A DNA stretch of 64,000 nt from Rhizomicrobium palustre (GCF_011761565.1 NZ_JAASRM010000001.1:186139-250138); one strand, 5' to 3'. Positions 16,815-25,572 are shown, numbered from the stretch's first letter. The notes: a model not told the origin generated them from the sequence alone. Program-made: numbers and translations.

Positions 16815-17454
16815 GTACGCCCCTCCTTTGCCTCTTCCTCGAAATGGGAAGGCGGGCTCGGCGGGTCAAGACTATATTCCGTACACGTACCAAAAAACCG
16901 CTCTATCCCCCTCGTTAAACATTTCCAAAGAGCGGCCTAACCGTTTGCCTTGCTGCCCATTTCGCCTCATGCACCAGGGCGCAAAAAATAAATCTATCCC
17001 CCTCTTTCAGACCGGCCTTACACTTCCCCGCGTTACAGCTCAAAAGAGGGGGCGAACCGGTCGTCCGATTTGCGAGCTGTGATCGGCGCCCTGCGAAGCT
17101 TGGACTAACGAACCAAGCGAAGCAGGGGGTGTGCTCGGTCGCCCCGCCTGCTCACCAATGGAGACGCTCCAGAGAGCAGATGCGCGCGAGACGTCGCTGG
17201 TCGGAAGATGTGAACATCTTTCGGGTGATAGCGCGACCGATGTCACGTCATAGAACGCCGGGTGCGGAACGCCGGAAGGCGGATATACGCGAAAGGCTTC
17301 AAGTTACCATGCTTGAAGCGAACAACCTGTGCTGCACGCCGCCTCCGGCGCCCGCACCGCCCCTCTACTCTCCGCGCGCAAGCGGCGGAGCGCGTTGCCG
17401 TGCCATTCACCTCCCCCTTCCCCTCTTCGCCTCCCGGTGCTATACCCCTCCCCG
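16815..17454. other. Long intergenic region with strong inverted repeats, possible structured RNA
   Basis: About 640 bp without a supportable gene. A 12-bp word TCTATCCCCCTC is repeated at 16902-16913 and 16993-17004. The second copy is part of CCCCCTCTTT (16998-17007), which pairs with AAAGAGGGGG (17043-17052). Then comes a hairpin CCCTGC-GAA-GCTTGG / CCAAGC-GAA-GCAGGG (17089-17127), with an outer stem GGGGCGAACCG/CGGTCGCCCC (17049-17059 with 17136-17145). Further stems are AAGATG-TGAA-CATCTT (17205-17220) and GCTTCAAG/CTTGAAGC (17296-17319). I see no match to 6S, tmRNA, RNase P or SRP RNA consensus motifs. Strand and limits are unknown. Confidence 0.45.
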
Positions 17455-17475
17455 GTATATACCCCCCAGGGGTAC
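17455..17475 (+). promoter_or_regulatory. CsoR operator in the copper operon promoter
   Basis: A GC-cored inverted repeat, GTATATACCCCCC and AGGGGTAC, 12 bases before the csoR start. A TAxCCCC...GGGGTA dyad is the known operator type of CsoR repressors. A related half TATACCCCTCCCC lies just upstream at about 17441. Bound CsoR would block the csoR-copA transcript until Cu(I) releases it. Confidence 0.75.
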
Positions 17476-17487
17476 AAGAGAGGCGCC

Positions 17488-17760
17488 GTGACTAAGGCCG
17501 ATCCCAAACTTCTTTCCCGCCTCGCCCGTATCGAGGGCCAAGTGCGCGGTGTCATCCGCATGGTGGAGGAAGAGCGCTATTGCATCGACGTCTTGAACCA
17601 GACCCAGGCGATCAAGGCCGCGTTGAGTAAGGTCGAGGCCGAGGTTTTGAAGGGCCATGCCGCGCACTGCGTCGCCCATGCCATCAAATCCGGCAATGCG
17701 CGCGATCAGAAGCAGAAATTCGACGAGCTTGTGGAGTTGTTCAGCCGCTATGGAAAATGA
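17488..17760 (+). CDS. csoR: CsoR-type copper-sensing repressor
   Basis: A 90-residue all-helical repressor of the CsoR/RcnR family. The Cu(I) ligand pattern is exact: Cys32, His57 and Cys61, with the same 25- and 29-residue spacings as known CsoR ligands (C36/H61/C65), so copper is favoured over nickel or formaldehyde. Family marks are LSRLARIEGQVRGVIRMVEE and CIDVLNQTQAIKAAL. The GTG start at 17488 follows AGAGAGG. It overlaps the copper ATPase gene by 11 bases, and the operator lies just upstream, so it is autoregulated. Confidence 0.9.
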   Translation: MTKADPKLLSRLARIEGQVRGVIRMVEEERYCIDVLNQTQAIKAALSKVEAEVLKGHAAHCVAHAIKSGNARDQKQKFDELVELFSRYGK

Positions 17761-20158
17761 AACGCTGAATCTCAAAGACCCCGTTTGCGGCATGACGCCG
17801 GCCCCGGAAAAAGCCATCGCCAAGGGCAACACCTCGGTGCGGGACGGCGTGCGCTACATCTTCTGCTGCGCTGGCTGCAAAACAAAATTCGATGCCGAGC
17901 CTACACGCTATGTGGTGTCATCGCCCGCGACTGCGGGCGACCCAGGTGGAGTTGCTGAGCCCTCAACGCCGATACATCGGTCTATTCTAAAGCCTGCTGA
18001 GCCGCGAGACCTGGATGGCCCGCAGTCGCGGGCCAAGACACATGGGGGCACGTGCTGCGAACATCACCACCACACCGCGCCAAAACCGCCGCCCGCCAAC
18101 GCCAAGAACATCCTCTACACCTGCCCGATGCACCCTGAGGTGAAGCAGATGGGCCCGGGCGATTGCCCGCTGTGCGGCATGGCACTGGAACCGGCTGATC
18201 CCACAGCCGCGCAGGATGACAGCGAACTCAAGGATATGAGCTTCCGCTTCAAGGTTTCGCTGGCACTCACCTTGCCGGTTTTCCTTCTCGCTATGGCGGG
18301 CGATGCGATCCCGCTCTCGCACCAGATCAAGGCCATCATCGAAGCGGTGCTCGCCGCCCCCGTGGTGGCCTGGCTGGGCTGGCCGTTTTTTGTGCGCGGC
18401 TGGAAAGGCGCTATCAGCGGTCACGCCAATATGTTCACCCTGATCGGCTTGGGCGTGGCGGTGTCCTATCTCTACAGCCTCGCGGTGTTGATCGCGCCCG
18501 GCATTGTGCCCATGGCGGTGCATGGCAAAATGGGACCGCCGGTCTATTTCGAAGCCGCCGCGGTCATCATCACTTTGGTGCTGCTCGGCCAGGTCTTGGA
18601 GTTGAAAGCCCGCGCGGGCACAGGCGCCGCCTTGCGCGCCCTTCTTGATCTGTCGCCCAAAACCGCTTTGCGCCGCACGGCAAATGGAACGGAGACCATC
18701 GCCCAGGCCGATATTCAGCTCGGCGATGAATTGATCGTCCGTCCCGGCGAGGCCGTGCCCACTGATGGCGAGGTGATCGAAGGGATGAGCGCCATCGATG
18801 AATCCCTTCTCACCGGTGAATCCATGCCCGTCGCCAAACACACCGGCGATGCCGTCACCGGCGGCACGCTGAATGGACAAGGCGCGCTCACCATCCGCGC
18901 CACCCGCATCGGCGCTGATACCATGCTGGCGAAAATCGTCGCTCTGGTGGCCGAAGCGCAAAGAAGCCGCGCCCCGACGCAAAGCCTCGCCGATGCGGTT
19001 TCGGCCTGGTTCGTGCCGATTGTCACCGGCGTGGCGATCCTTGCTTTCATCGCTTGGCTCGCGGCCGGATACAACTTCGATTATGCGCTGCTGGCAGCCG
19101 TCTCAGTGCTGATCATCGCCTGCCCTTGTGCGCTGGGTCTCGCCACACCGATGTCGGTGATGGTGGCGGTCGGTAAAGGCGCCCATTCCGGTGTGCTGGT
19201 GAAAAACGCCGCCGCGTTGGAGAAATTCGCCGCCGCCGATGTGCTGGTACTGGATAAGACCGGCACCATCACCGAAGGCCGTCCCAGCCTCACGGCCATC
19301 TATGCGCCGCAAGGCGAGAACGAACTTCTCACCCTCGCCGCCGCGCTGGAAGTCAAAAGCGCCCATCCCTTGGCGAAGGCGGTACTGGAAGCTGCCAAAG
19401 ATCTCACCTTACCCGCGGTCGAAAATTTCGAAAGCATCACCGGGCAAGGCCTCAAGGGCCGCATCGAGGGCGCCGAGATCCGCATCGGCAATGCCGCGTT
19501 CATGGCGGGGATCGACCTCTCGGCCCTTGAAGCCGAAACCACGCGCCACGCAGGCGCTACACTCCTCTATGTCGCGCGCAACACTGAGGCGCTGGGCTTC
19601 CTCGCCGTGCAAGACAAGCTGAAGCCGGATGCCGCCGTGCTGCTCAAGAGCCTCGATCTGAAAATCGTGCTCGCCACCGGCGACAGCGAAGAGGCCGCCG
19701 CCGCCATCGCAGCCGAAGCAGGCATCAGCGAACCTCATGCCCGGCTTATGCCCGAAGGCAAGGCCGAGCTTGTCCGCAACCTGCAAGGCCAAGGCCATAC
19801 CGTCGCCTTCGCGGGCGATGGCGTGAATGACGCCCCGGCGCTCGCCGCCGCCGATGTCGCCATTGCCATGGGAGGGGGCTCTGATGCCGCCATTGAGACG
19901 GCGGGGCTGGTGCTGTTGAAGGGCGATCTTTCAGCCCTCCTCAAGGCCCGCCACCTCGCCCGCGCCGCCCGCACCAATATGAAACAGAATCTCGCCTTCG
20001 CCTTTTTCTACAACGCGCTGGGCGTGCCTTTGGCGGCGGGGGTGCTCTATCCCTTCACCGGCTGGCTGCTCTCGCCCATGATCGCGGCTGCGGCGATGAG
20101 TTTCAGTTCGGTCTCGGTGATCGCCAATGCGTTGCGCCTGAAGGGGGCTAGGCTTTAA
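17750..20158 (+). CDS. copA: Copper-translocating P1B-type ATPase
   Basis: An 802-residue Cu(I) export pump of the inner membrane. In place of a classic HMA domain, it begins with a YHS-like metal site (KDPVCGM, CCAGCKTKF, residues 8-52) and a heavy-metal-binding domain (YTCPMHPEV...GDCPLCGM, about 122-146). Eight membrane helices follow, with CPCALGLATP at 458-467, the phosphorylation site Asp502 in DKTGTITEG, and hinge GDGVNDAPALAAADVAIAMG. Residues about 56-97 are encoded by a palindromic repeat inserted in frame and are not part of the family fold. It starts inside csoR, forming a CsoR-regulated operon. Confidence 0.95.
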   Translation: MENETLNLKDPVCGMTPAPEKAIAKGNTSVRDGVRYIFCCAGCKTKFDAEPTRYVVSSPATAGDPGGVAEPSTPIHRSILKPAEPRDLDGPQSRAKTHGGTCCEHHHHTAPKPPPANAKNILYTCPMHPEVKQMGPGDCPLCGMALEPADPTAAQDDSELKDMSFRFKVSLALTLPVFLLAMAGDAIPLSHQIKAIIEAVLAAPVVAWLGWPFFVRGWKGAISGHANMFTLIGLGVAVSYLYSLAVLIAPGIVPMAVHGKMGPPVYFEAAAVIITLVLLGQVLELKARAGTGAALRALLDLSPKTALRRTANGTETIAQADIQLGDELIVRPGEAVPTDGEVIEGMSAIDESLLTGESMPVAKHTGDAVTGGTLNGQGALTIRATRIGADTMLAKIVALVAEAQRSRAPTQSLADAVSAWFVPIVTGVAILAFIAWLAAGYNFDYALLAAVSVLIIACPCALGLATPMSVMVAVGKGAHSGVLVKNAAALEKFAAADVLVLDKTGTITEGRPSLTAIYAPQGENELLTLAAALEVKSAHPLAKAVLEAAKDLTLPAVENFESITGQGLKGRIEGAEIRIGNAAFMAGIDLSALEAETTRHAGATLLYVARNTEALGFLAVQDKLKPDAAVLLKSLDLKIVLATGDSEEAAAAIAAEAGISEPHARLMPEGKAELVRNLQGQGHTVAFAGDGVNDAPALAAADVAIAMGGGSDAAIETAGLVLLKGDLSALLKARHLARAARTNMKQNLAFAFFYNALGVPLAAGVLYPFTGWLLSPMIAAAAMSFSSVSVIANALRLKGARL
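17916..18040. repeat. Long palindromic repeat, copy D, inside copA
   Basis: Left arm 17916-17947 begins TGTCATCGCCCGCGACTGCG and ends GACCCAGGT. Right arm 18009-18040 starts ACCTGGATGGCCCGCAGTCG and ends AAGACA. The 32-bp arms are near-perfect reverse complements around a 61-bp loop. The unit adds about 125 bp with no stop codon in the copA frame, between its two metal-binding domains. Confidence 0.85.
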
Positions 20159-20185
20159 ACTCCGGCGCGACAAGAGGGGGCGCCG

Positions 20186-20890
20186 GTGGTTAAACGGGTG
20201 TGGAGTAAGAGCAAGCGGCCGTCATGGCTCCGCCGGATCCTGTGGGCCGTGTTCGCCCTCCTGGTGCCGCTGCCACTCGCCTATCTGGTGATCTTCCGCT
20301 TTGTCCCCATCCCCATCACCCCCCAGATGATTGGCGATTACGTCACGCTGCAAGAGGTGCATCAGAGCTGGCGCTCGATCGATGATATGTCCCCCGCGCT
20401 GCGCCACGCCGTCATCGGCTCGGAGGATCAGCTTTTCTGCACCCATCACGGTTTTGATTGGGATGATATCCAGCTCGCCTTGAAGCAGCATGATGAGAAG
20501 CCCGGCAAAAAGCTGCGTGGCGCATCCACCATTTCCCAGCAGGTCGCCCGCACCCTGTTCCTCGCCCCGGTCCGCAGTTGGGTCCGCAAGGGGCTCGAGG
20601 CTTACCTGACCGTGCTGGTGGAATTCACCTGGCCGAAAAAGCGAATTTTAGAGGCCTATCTTAACCTCGTGGATTGGGGGCATGGGAACTATGGCGCCGA
20701 GGCTGCCGCCCAGGCCTATTTCCACAAAAGCGCTGCCAAGCTGACGGCTTCCGAGGCGGCACGGCTGGCCTCCATCCTGCCTAACCCAGACAAATGGAAG
20801 GCGCAAAAGGCTGGTAAAGCCCGGATGAGCCGCGCCATGGCCCGCGAGCATGAAGCTTCGCGCGATGATCTCGATCGCTGTGTGAGGTAG
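20186..20890 (+). CDS. mtgA: Monofunctional peptidoglycan glycosyltransferase
   Basis: A 234-residue enzyme that polymerises lipid II into glycan strands without a transpeptidase domain. One N-terminal membrane anchor (residues about 16-35) leads to a GT51 domain. The catalytic Glu lies in IGSEDQLFCTHHGFDWD, and conserved motifs are RGASTISQQVARTLFL, RKGLEAYLTVLVE and WPKKRILEAYLNLVDWGHGNYGAEAAAQAYFHK. The GTG start at 20186 follows AGAGGGGG. It lies 27 bases after copA and may be partly co-transcribed, though its function is unrelated to copper. Confidence 0.94.
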   Translation: MVKRVWSKSKRPSWLRRILWAVFALLVPLPLAYLVIFRFVPIPITPQMIGDYVTLQEVHQSWRSIDDMSPALRHAVIGSEDQLFCTHHGFDWDDIQLALKQHDEKPGKKLRGASTISQQVARTLFLAPVRSWVRKGLEAYLTVLVEFTWPKKRILEAYLNLVDWGHGNYGAEAAAQAYFHKSAAKLTASEAARLASILPNPDKWKAQKAGKARMSRAMAREHEASRDDLDRCVR

Positions 20891-20928
20891 TACTAGGAGT
20901 ATCGAGGCAGTTTTATTACACTACCCGG

Positions 20929-21573
20929 ATGCGCCGTTTGACCCACCTCGTATTTCAACCCGCCTCCCGGCTGGTCCGCCTCGTCCTTGGGGAGAAGCGG
21001 CTGGTTGTTGACCTGCAACCTGGGGAGGATTTCCACGCCCAGCTCCCGGTCTTCGAGGATGAGGACGAGACGCGCTGCGTCGGGCTATGGGCCATTCTGG
21101 ATCACGTCGAAGGCAACTACCCCGACGCCCCGCTGATCCCCGAAGATGCCGCCGAACGCGGCGAGGCGTTGCGCTGGCTCGATTGGACTGCCACCGTCTT
21201 TACCGACCAAGTGACCCGTCGCGTGGTGTTCGAGAAAGCCAATCCGCGCTTCACCGGCAACCCCTCCCGCTCCACCCCCGACATGAACGTGATCCGCGCC
21301 GGGCGCGATGCCTTGCGCGACATGATCCCCATGCTCGCCGCCACCATGGATGAGCGCGGCAATCTTGTCAGCCGGGCTTGCACCATCGCCGATCTGGCGC
21401 TCGCTGCGCATATCTCCTCGCTGGATTATTTTGGCGAGATTGCCTGGGACCAGAGCGCCCCCTTGAAGGAGTGGTATATGCGGATGAAGTCGCGCCCTTC
21501 TTTCCGCTCGCTTCTGGCCGATCGCGTGCCCGGCCAGCCGCCGATCAAATATTATGCCGATCTCGATTTCTGA
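20929..21573 (+). CDS. fzlA: Glutathione S-transferase-like protein, probable FzlA
   Basis: A 214-residue GST-fold protein. The N-terminal thioredoxin-like part lacks a clear catalytic Ser/Tyr or Cys. The C-terminal helical domain includes ADLALAAHISSLDYFGEI, and the protein ends with a conserved tail, SLLADRVPGQPPIKYYADLDF. That tail and the overlap with queG are typical of alphaproteobacterial FzlA. In Caulobacter FzlA binds FtsZ filaments and helps start constriction rather than conjugating glutathione. The identity rests on tail and context, so an ordinary GST is the alternative. It overlaps queG by 20 bases. Confidence 0.75.
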   Translation: MRRLTHLVFQPASRLVRLVLGEKRLVVDLQPGEDFHAQLPVFEDEDETRCVGLWAILDHVEGNYPDAPLIPEDAAERGEALRWLDWTATVFTDQVTRRVVFEKANPRFTGNPSRSTPDMNVIRAGRDALRDMIPMLAATMDERGNLVSRACTIADLALAAHISSLDYFGEIAWDQSAPLKEWYMRMKSRPSFRSLLADRVPGQPPIKYYADLDF

Positions 21574-22672
21574 GCTTTCCGAGGCCGTCCGCCAGCGGGC
21601 GAAAGAGGAAGGCTTTGATGTGGTGCGGCTCGCAAAAGCCGTCGCCCCGCCCCATGCCACGGAACGCCTCAGCGAGTTCTTGGAGGCCGGTCGCCACGGC
21701 GAAATGGAATGGCTCGCCAAGAATGCTGAGAAGCGCGCCGATCCTTCCGTTCTATGGCCGGAAGCAAAAAGCATCATCGTGCTGGGTGTGAATTACGGTC
21801 CTGATCACGATCCGCGCGATGATCTTGGCGATAAGACACGCGGGGCGATTTCGGTTTATGCCCGCGGCGATGATTATCACGATGTCATCAAGAAAAAGCT
21901 CAAGAGCTTCGCAGGTCATCTATGCGCAACCTATGGCGGCGATGCCAAGGTGTTTGTCGATACCGCGCCGGTCTTGGAAAAAGCCATCGCCGAACAATCG
22001 GGCATGGGCTGGCAAGGCAAGCATACAAACCTCGTCAGCCGCGACTATGGCTCCTGGCTATTTCTAGGTTCGGTCTTCACCACCCTTGAACTCGAAGCAG
22101 ACGAACCCCATCTCACTCATTGCGGCCAATGCCGGGCCTGTTTGGATGCCTGCCCGACCGAGGCCTTCCTGTCGCCCTTCCGCATGGATGCGCGGCGCTG
22201 CGTGTCTTACCTCACCATCGAGAATAAGGGCCCCATCCCCGCCGAGTTTCGTATCGCGATTGGCAATCGCATTTATGGCTGTGATGACTGCCTGTCGGCC
22301 TGCCCATGGAACAAATTCGCGCAAACCTCGCAGGAAGCCCAATTCGCCGCGTGCGCGATCACGCAGCAGCCGAAGCTCGCCGACCTCGCCCGCCTCGACG
22401 ACGCCGAATTTCGCACCCTCTTCCGCGCTTCGCCGATCAAACGCATTGGCCGCGACCGCTTTATCCGGAATGTGCTGATCGCGATTGGCAATTCAGGCGA
22501 TCAGACCCTCGCCGCCGAAGCCGAACGACTTCTCACCGATGCCTCGCCCTTGGTACGCGGCATGGCAGTCTGGGCGCTTTCCCGCCTCAGGTCCAATTTC
22601 GAAAGTTTGCGCGCGCGCCATCGCCCGAGCGAAACCGATCCGGCGGTGCTGGAGGAATGGGATCGCGTTTAG
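21554..22672 (+). CDS. queG: Epoxyqueuosine reductase
   Basis: A 372-residue cobalamin- and Fe-S-dependent enzyme for the last step of queuosine synthesis, reducing epoxyqueuosine at the tRNA wobble base. Two 4Fe-4S motifs are clear: CGQCRACLDACPTEAF and CDDCLSACPWNKFA. The active-site stretch QSGMGWQGKHTNLVSRDYGSW is present, and a C-terminal HEAT-like part (IRNVLIAIGNSG, LVRGMAVWALSRL) completes the protein. ATG at 21554 overlaps fzlA by 20 bases, implying coupled translation. Its B12 requirement fits the B12 importer near 43-46 kb. The stop overlaps a convergent gene by 4 bases. Confidence 0.96.
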   Translation: MPISISELSEAVRQRAKEEGFDVVRLAKAVAPPHATERLSEFLEAGRHGEMEWLAKNAEKRADPSVLWPEAKSIIVLGVNYGPDHDPRDDLGDKTRGAISVYARGDDYHDVIKKKLKSFAGHLCATYGGDAKVFVDTAPVLEKAIAEQSGMGWQGKHTNLVSRDYGSWLFLGSVFTTLELEADEPHLTHCGQCRACLDACPTEAFLSPFRMDARRCVSYLTIENKGPIPAEFRIAIGNRIYGCDDCLSACPWNKFAQTSQEAQFAACAITQQPKLADLARLDDAEFRTLFRASPIKRIGRDRFIRNVLIAIGNSGDQTLAAEAERLLTDASPLVRGMAVWALSRLRSNFESLRARHRPSETDPAVLEEWDRV

Positions 22673-23388
22673 CGCGGCAGGCTCGAAAGATAGCGCTTGG
22701 CGTCCGCCGCGGTTTCGCCTTGCCCCGAACTCGCCGCCTTCTGCCAATCCTTGCGCGCGCCCACATTGTCGCCAGCGGAGAATTTCATCTTGCCGCGTTC
22801 CAGAAGAGCTGGCGGATAATCGGGATAGACCTCCAAGGCGCGCACAATATCGCTGGCGGCATCGGCCTTTTTGTCCTGCGCCCAACGCGCCGAAGCGCGC
22901 AGGACCAGAAGATCGGCGCGATTACTATCCTGCCCCAGAACGACGGAAAGATCGGCTTCGGCACCCTTCCAATCCTTCATCAGCCCGCGTGCCCTGGCGC
23001 GGTCCGCGTAGGTGGCCATATCATTCGGCAAATCCGACAGCGCCGAGGAATAAGACGCCACCGCATCGCGCGGCTTATTGGAAAGCATCCAGGCGGCGCC
23101 TGCCTGCTGAAACAGCGCGGCGCGTTCGCCCTTGGGCACATCGCGGTTACGGCCGAGAGCATCGAGTACCCGCGCAGCCTCGTCGTAACGCTTCAAGGCA
23201 TAAAGCGCGAGGGCGTGGCAATGCATCGCCGCGCCACCACCGCCATGGGTTTGCCATTCCGCGGCTTTGCGCTCCGCCGTCTGAGGGCTCCTATCCACCA
23301 TGGAAACACAACCGCTGTAATCGATATCTTCGGCAAAAGCGGGCGTGGCTACGACCATCAAACCCAACAACGCGGCGCGCTTCAGCAT
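22669..23388 (-). CDS. Exported TPR-repeat protein
   Basis: A 239-residue protein with a signal peptide (LKRAALLGLMVVATPAFA) and about five tetratricopeptide-like helix pairs: ALYALKRYDEAARVLDAL, AWMLSNKPRDAVASYSSAL, ARGLMKDWKGAEADLSVVL and RWAQDKKADAASDIVRAL are typical units. It likely acts in the periplasm as a protein-interaction scaffold, with no partner known. ATG at 23388 overlaps the upstream hydrolase gene by 7 bases on the same strand, so the two form an operon. Confidence 0.85.
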   Translation of the reverse strand: MLKRAALLGLMVVATPAFAEDIDYSGCVSMVDRSPQTAERKAAEWQTHGGGGAAMHCHALALYALKRYDEAARVLDALGRNRDVPKGERAALFQQAGAAWMLSNKPRDAVASYSSALSDLPNDMATYADRARARGLMKDWKGAEADLSVVLGQDSNRADLLVLRASARWAQDKKADAASDIVRALEVYPDYPPALLERGKMKFSAGDNVGARKDWQKAASSGQGETAADAKRYLSSLPR

Positions 23389-24128
23389 GCGTCCATCTCC
23401 TTCAGCAGTGCTTCCAGCGTGATCTCGATCAGCTTCAAATTGGTGGGGGAGGAGATGCGATGATCCGCGCCTTTGACCAAAGTGAAGGTCACATCGCCCT
23501 CGATCTGGTCCACCAGCTTGAAGCCTTGTTGCCAAGGCACGTCGGTGTCCGCGGTGCCATGCAGGATGCGCACAGGCCACTTGGCCCGCAGAATTTTATT
23601 CAGCACCAGATTGTTGCGACCGTCTTCCAGCAGCGTCCGCGTGATAGGATAACCGCCCTCCGCATAATTCCAGACGCCTTTTTCCTGCACCACCGCCTGC
23701 ACTTCCGGCGGCATGCGCGACCAGATGAGGTCTTCGGTGAAATCCGGCGCCGGAGCAATCAGAAGCATTCCAGCGACACGCTCCGGCCGCGCATGGGCCA
23801 GAAGCGTAGAAATCCAGCCGCCCATACTGGAGCCGACCAACATCTGCGGCCCTTCGGTCAGTTCATCAAGCACGGCCAAAGCATCATCGCGCCAGCGCGA
23901 GATGGTTCCGGCGGCAAAATCGCCCGAAGACTCGCCATGGCCGAAATAGTCGAAGCGCAAGAAGGCGCGGTCATTCTTCTCGGCCCAATCGGACAAAGCT
24001 TGCGCCTTGGAGCCGGACATGTCGGAATGGAAGCCGCCAAGCCAGAGAATCCCGGGCCCGCGCCCGGCTATGCGGCGATAGGCAATCGTCTCGCCACCAT
24101 CGCGCGCAAAAGTGAAAGGATCGGCCAT
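23382..24128 (-). CDS. Alpha/beta-hydrolase
   Basis: A 248-residue cytoplasmic serine hydrolase. The nucleophile elbow is VGSSMGGW, the acid is in HGTADTDVPW and the His is in GADHRIS. The oxyanion region is WLGGFHSDMSGSKAQAL, and RFDYFGHGESSGDF is typical of the family that includes palmitoyl-protein thioesterase ABHD10-like and short-ester hydrolases. The physiological ester is not evident. ATG at 24128 follows GGGAAG with good spacing. It is first in an operon with the TPR gene and diverges from the M48 protease gene. Confidence 0.88.
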   Translation of the reverse strand: MADPFTFARDGGETIAYRRIAGRGPGILWLGGFHSDMSGSKAQALSDWAEKNDRAFLRFDYFGHGESSGDFAAGTISRWRDDALAVLDELTEGPQMLVGSSMGGWISTLLAHARPERVAGMLLIAPAPDFTEDLIWSRMPPEVQAVVQEKGVWNYAEGGYPITRTLLEDGRNNLVLNKILRAKWPVRILHGTADTDVPWQQGFKLVDQIEGDVTFTLVKGADHRISSPTNLKLIEITLEALLKEMDAC

Positions 24129-24231
24129 TGCAACTTCCCGGAAAATCCCACAATGCGTCAAAGCACGTCCGGCCTCAAAGCACCAGCCGGAAGCTGTTCA
24201 TGAAACATGTGTTAGGCCTGGGGAGGTCCGC

Positions 24232-25572
24232 ATGAGGTTCAAGGTTCTTTTCCTTTTGGCGGCCTTCCTGTTCGGGATGGCGGCCCCCGCCTCTGCCCAA
24301 GCCGTGCCTCTGCGCGCACCGACCTCGCATATTGAAGTGGGCACCCTGCCCCCCGCCGGGGTCTCAAGCTTCGACCCCGTGAAGGCGACCGATGCTTATC
24401 TCGCCCAAGTTCCTGCTGCCAAGCGTGCCAAGACCGACGCCTATTTCGAAGGCGGCTATGTGCTGCAAGTGGTCGATCTGATCTATGGCTTGGTGATCGC
24501 GGGCGTCCTGTTATGGGGAAAATTCTCCAGCCGCATGCGCGAGTTCGCGGAAGGCGTCACACGCCATCGCTTCTGGCAGGCACCGATCTACATTGCCCAG
24601 TATGTGGTGGTGACGACGGTGCTAATGCTGCCGCTTGCGGTCTATGAGGGCTTTTTTCGCGAGCATAAATACGGCCTCTCCAATCAGACCCTCGGCCAAT
24701 GGGCAGGCGAGTTCGGTATTGGGTTTGTGATTCAGCTCATCGGCATGACGGTTCTGTTGACCCTCATCTACGCCGCTGCGCGCGCGGCGCGCCGGGCCTG
24801 GTGGATATGGGGCGCGGGCATCACCATCGCCGGCATGGTGTTCATGATGCTGATCGCGCCGATCGTTGTCGAACCGCTGTTCAACAAATATACCCCGCTG
24901 CCGGATAGCGGCATGAAGAACGCCATCCTCTCCATGGCGCGCGCCAATGGCATTCCCGCCAAGAATGTCTATGTCGTGGATGCGTCCAAACAGACCAAGA
25001 AGGTTTCGGCCAATGTCGCAGGCCTGTTCGGCACGACCCGCATCGCGCTGAACGACAACCTTCTGAACCGCGGTACCCCCAGCGAGGTTCTCTCCGTTCT
25101 TGGCCATGAGATGGGTCATTACGTGATGAACCATGTCGGCAATTTCGTCGTCTGGATGGGTCTTCTGATCCTGTTCGGTTTCTGGTTCGTGGATAAGGCG
25201 TTCTATGGGCTCGCCGGTATCTTCGGCGGCAATTGGGATGCGCGCAGCATTGACGACCCTGCGGGCCTGCCCGCGGTAATGGCGCTGATTTCAGTGTTCT
25301 TCTTTTTCGCCACACCCGTGACCAACACCATGATCCGCACCCAGGAAATCGAGGCGGATATCTATGGCCTCAACGCGGTGCGCCAGCCCGATGCCTTTGC
25401 GAAGGTGGCCCTGATGGCCGGCGAATACAGGAAGCTGGAACCCGGCAAGCTCGAAGAAACCGTCTTCTTCGATCACCCATCGGGGCGCAATCGCATCCTG
25501 ATGGCGATGCGCTGGAAGGCGGAGCATCTGAACGACCCGGACATCATGGCCGGGCCGATCTCCCCGCAGTAA
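24232..25572 (+). CDS. M48 family (Ste24-like) membrane metalloprotease
   Basis: A 446-residue zinc protease of the CAAX-prenyl-protease-1 (Ste24) type. It has an N-terminal signal (LFLLAAFLFGMAAPASAQA), then the M48 N-terminal membrane region with several helices. The zinc motif is HEMGH (LGHEMGHYVMNH), and the third ligand Glu lies in RTQEIEADIYGLN. The C-terminal FFDHPSGRNRILMAMRWK is typical. Bacteria do not make CAAX proteins, so membrane protein quality control is the likely role. ATG at 24232 follows GGGGAGG. Its stop abuts the convergent hisG stop with no gap. Confidence 0.94.
   Translation: MRFKVLFLLAAFLFGMAAPASAQAVPLRAPTSHIEVGTLPPAGVSSFDPVKATDAYLAQVPAAKRAKTDAYFEGGYVLQVVDLIYGLVIAGVLLWGKFSSRMREFAEGVTRHRFWQAPIYIAQYVVVTTVLMLPLAVYEGFFREHKYGLSNQTLGQWAGEFGIGFVIQLIGMTVLLTLIYAAARAARRAWWIWGAGITIAGMVFMMLIAPIVVEPLFNKYTPLPDSGMKNAILSMARANGIPAKNVYVVDASKQTKKVSANVAGLFGTTRIALNDNLLNRGTPSEVLSVLGHEMGHYVMNHVGNFVVWMGLLILFGFWFVDKAFYGLAGIFGGNWDARSIDDPAGLPAVMALISVFFFFATPVTNTMIRTQEIEADIYGLNAVRQPDAFAKVALMAGEYRKLEPGKLEETVFFDHPSGRNRILMAMRWKAEHLNDPDIMAGPISPQ

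Noticed and set aside
16902..17004. CRISPR-like repeat (TCTATCCCCCTC twice)
   Set aside because: Only two 12-bp copies 91 bp apart, too short and too few, with no cas genes.
17046..17145. tmRNA, 6S, RNase P or SRP RNA in the long intergenic region
   Set aside because: None of the conserved motifs was found: no tag reading frame or CCA-ending T-arm for tmRNA, no GAGGAAAGTCC for RNase P, no GGAA/GCAG SRP apical core. Left as an unknown structured region.
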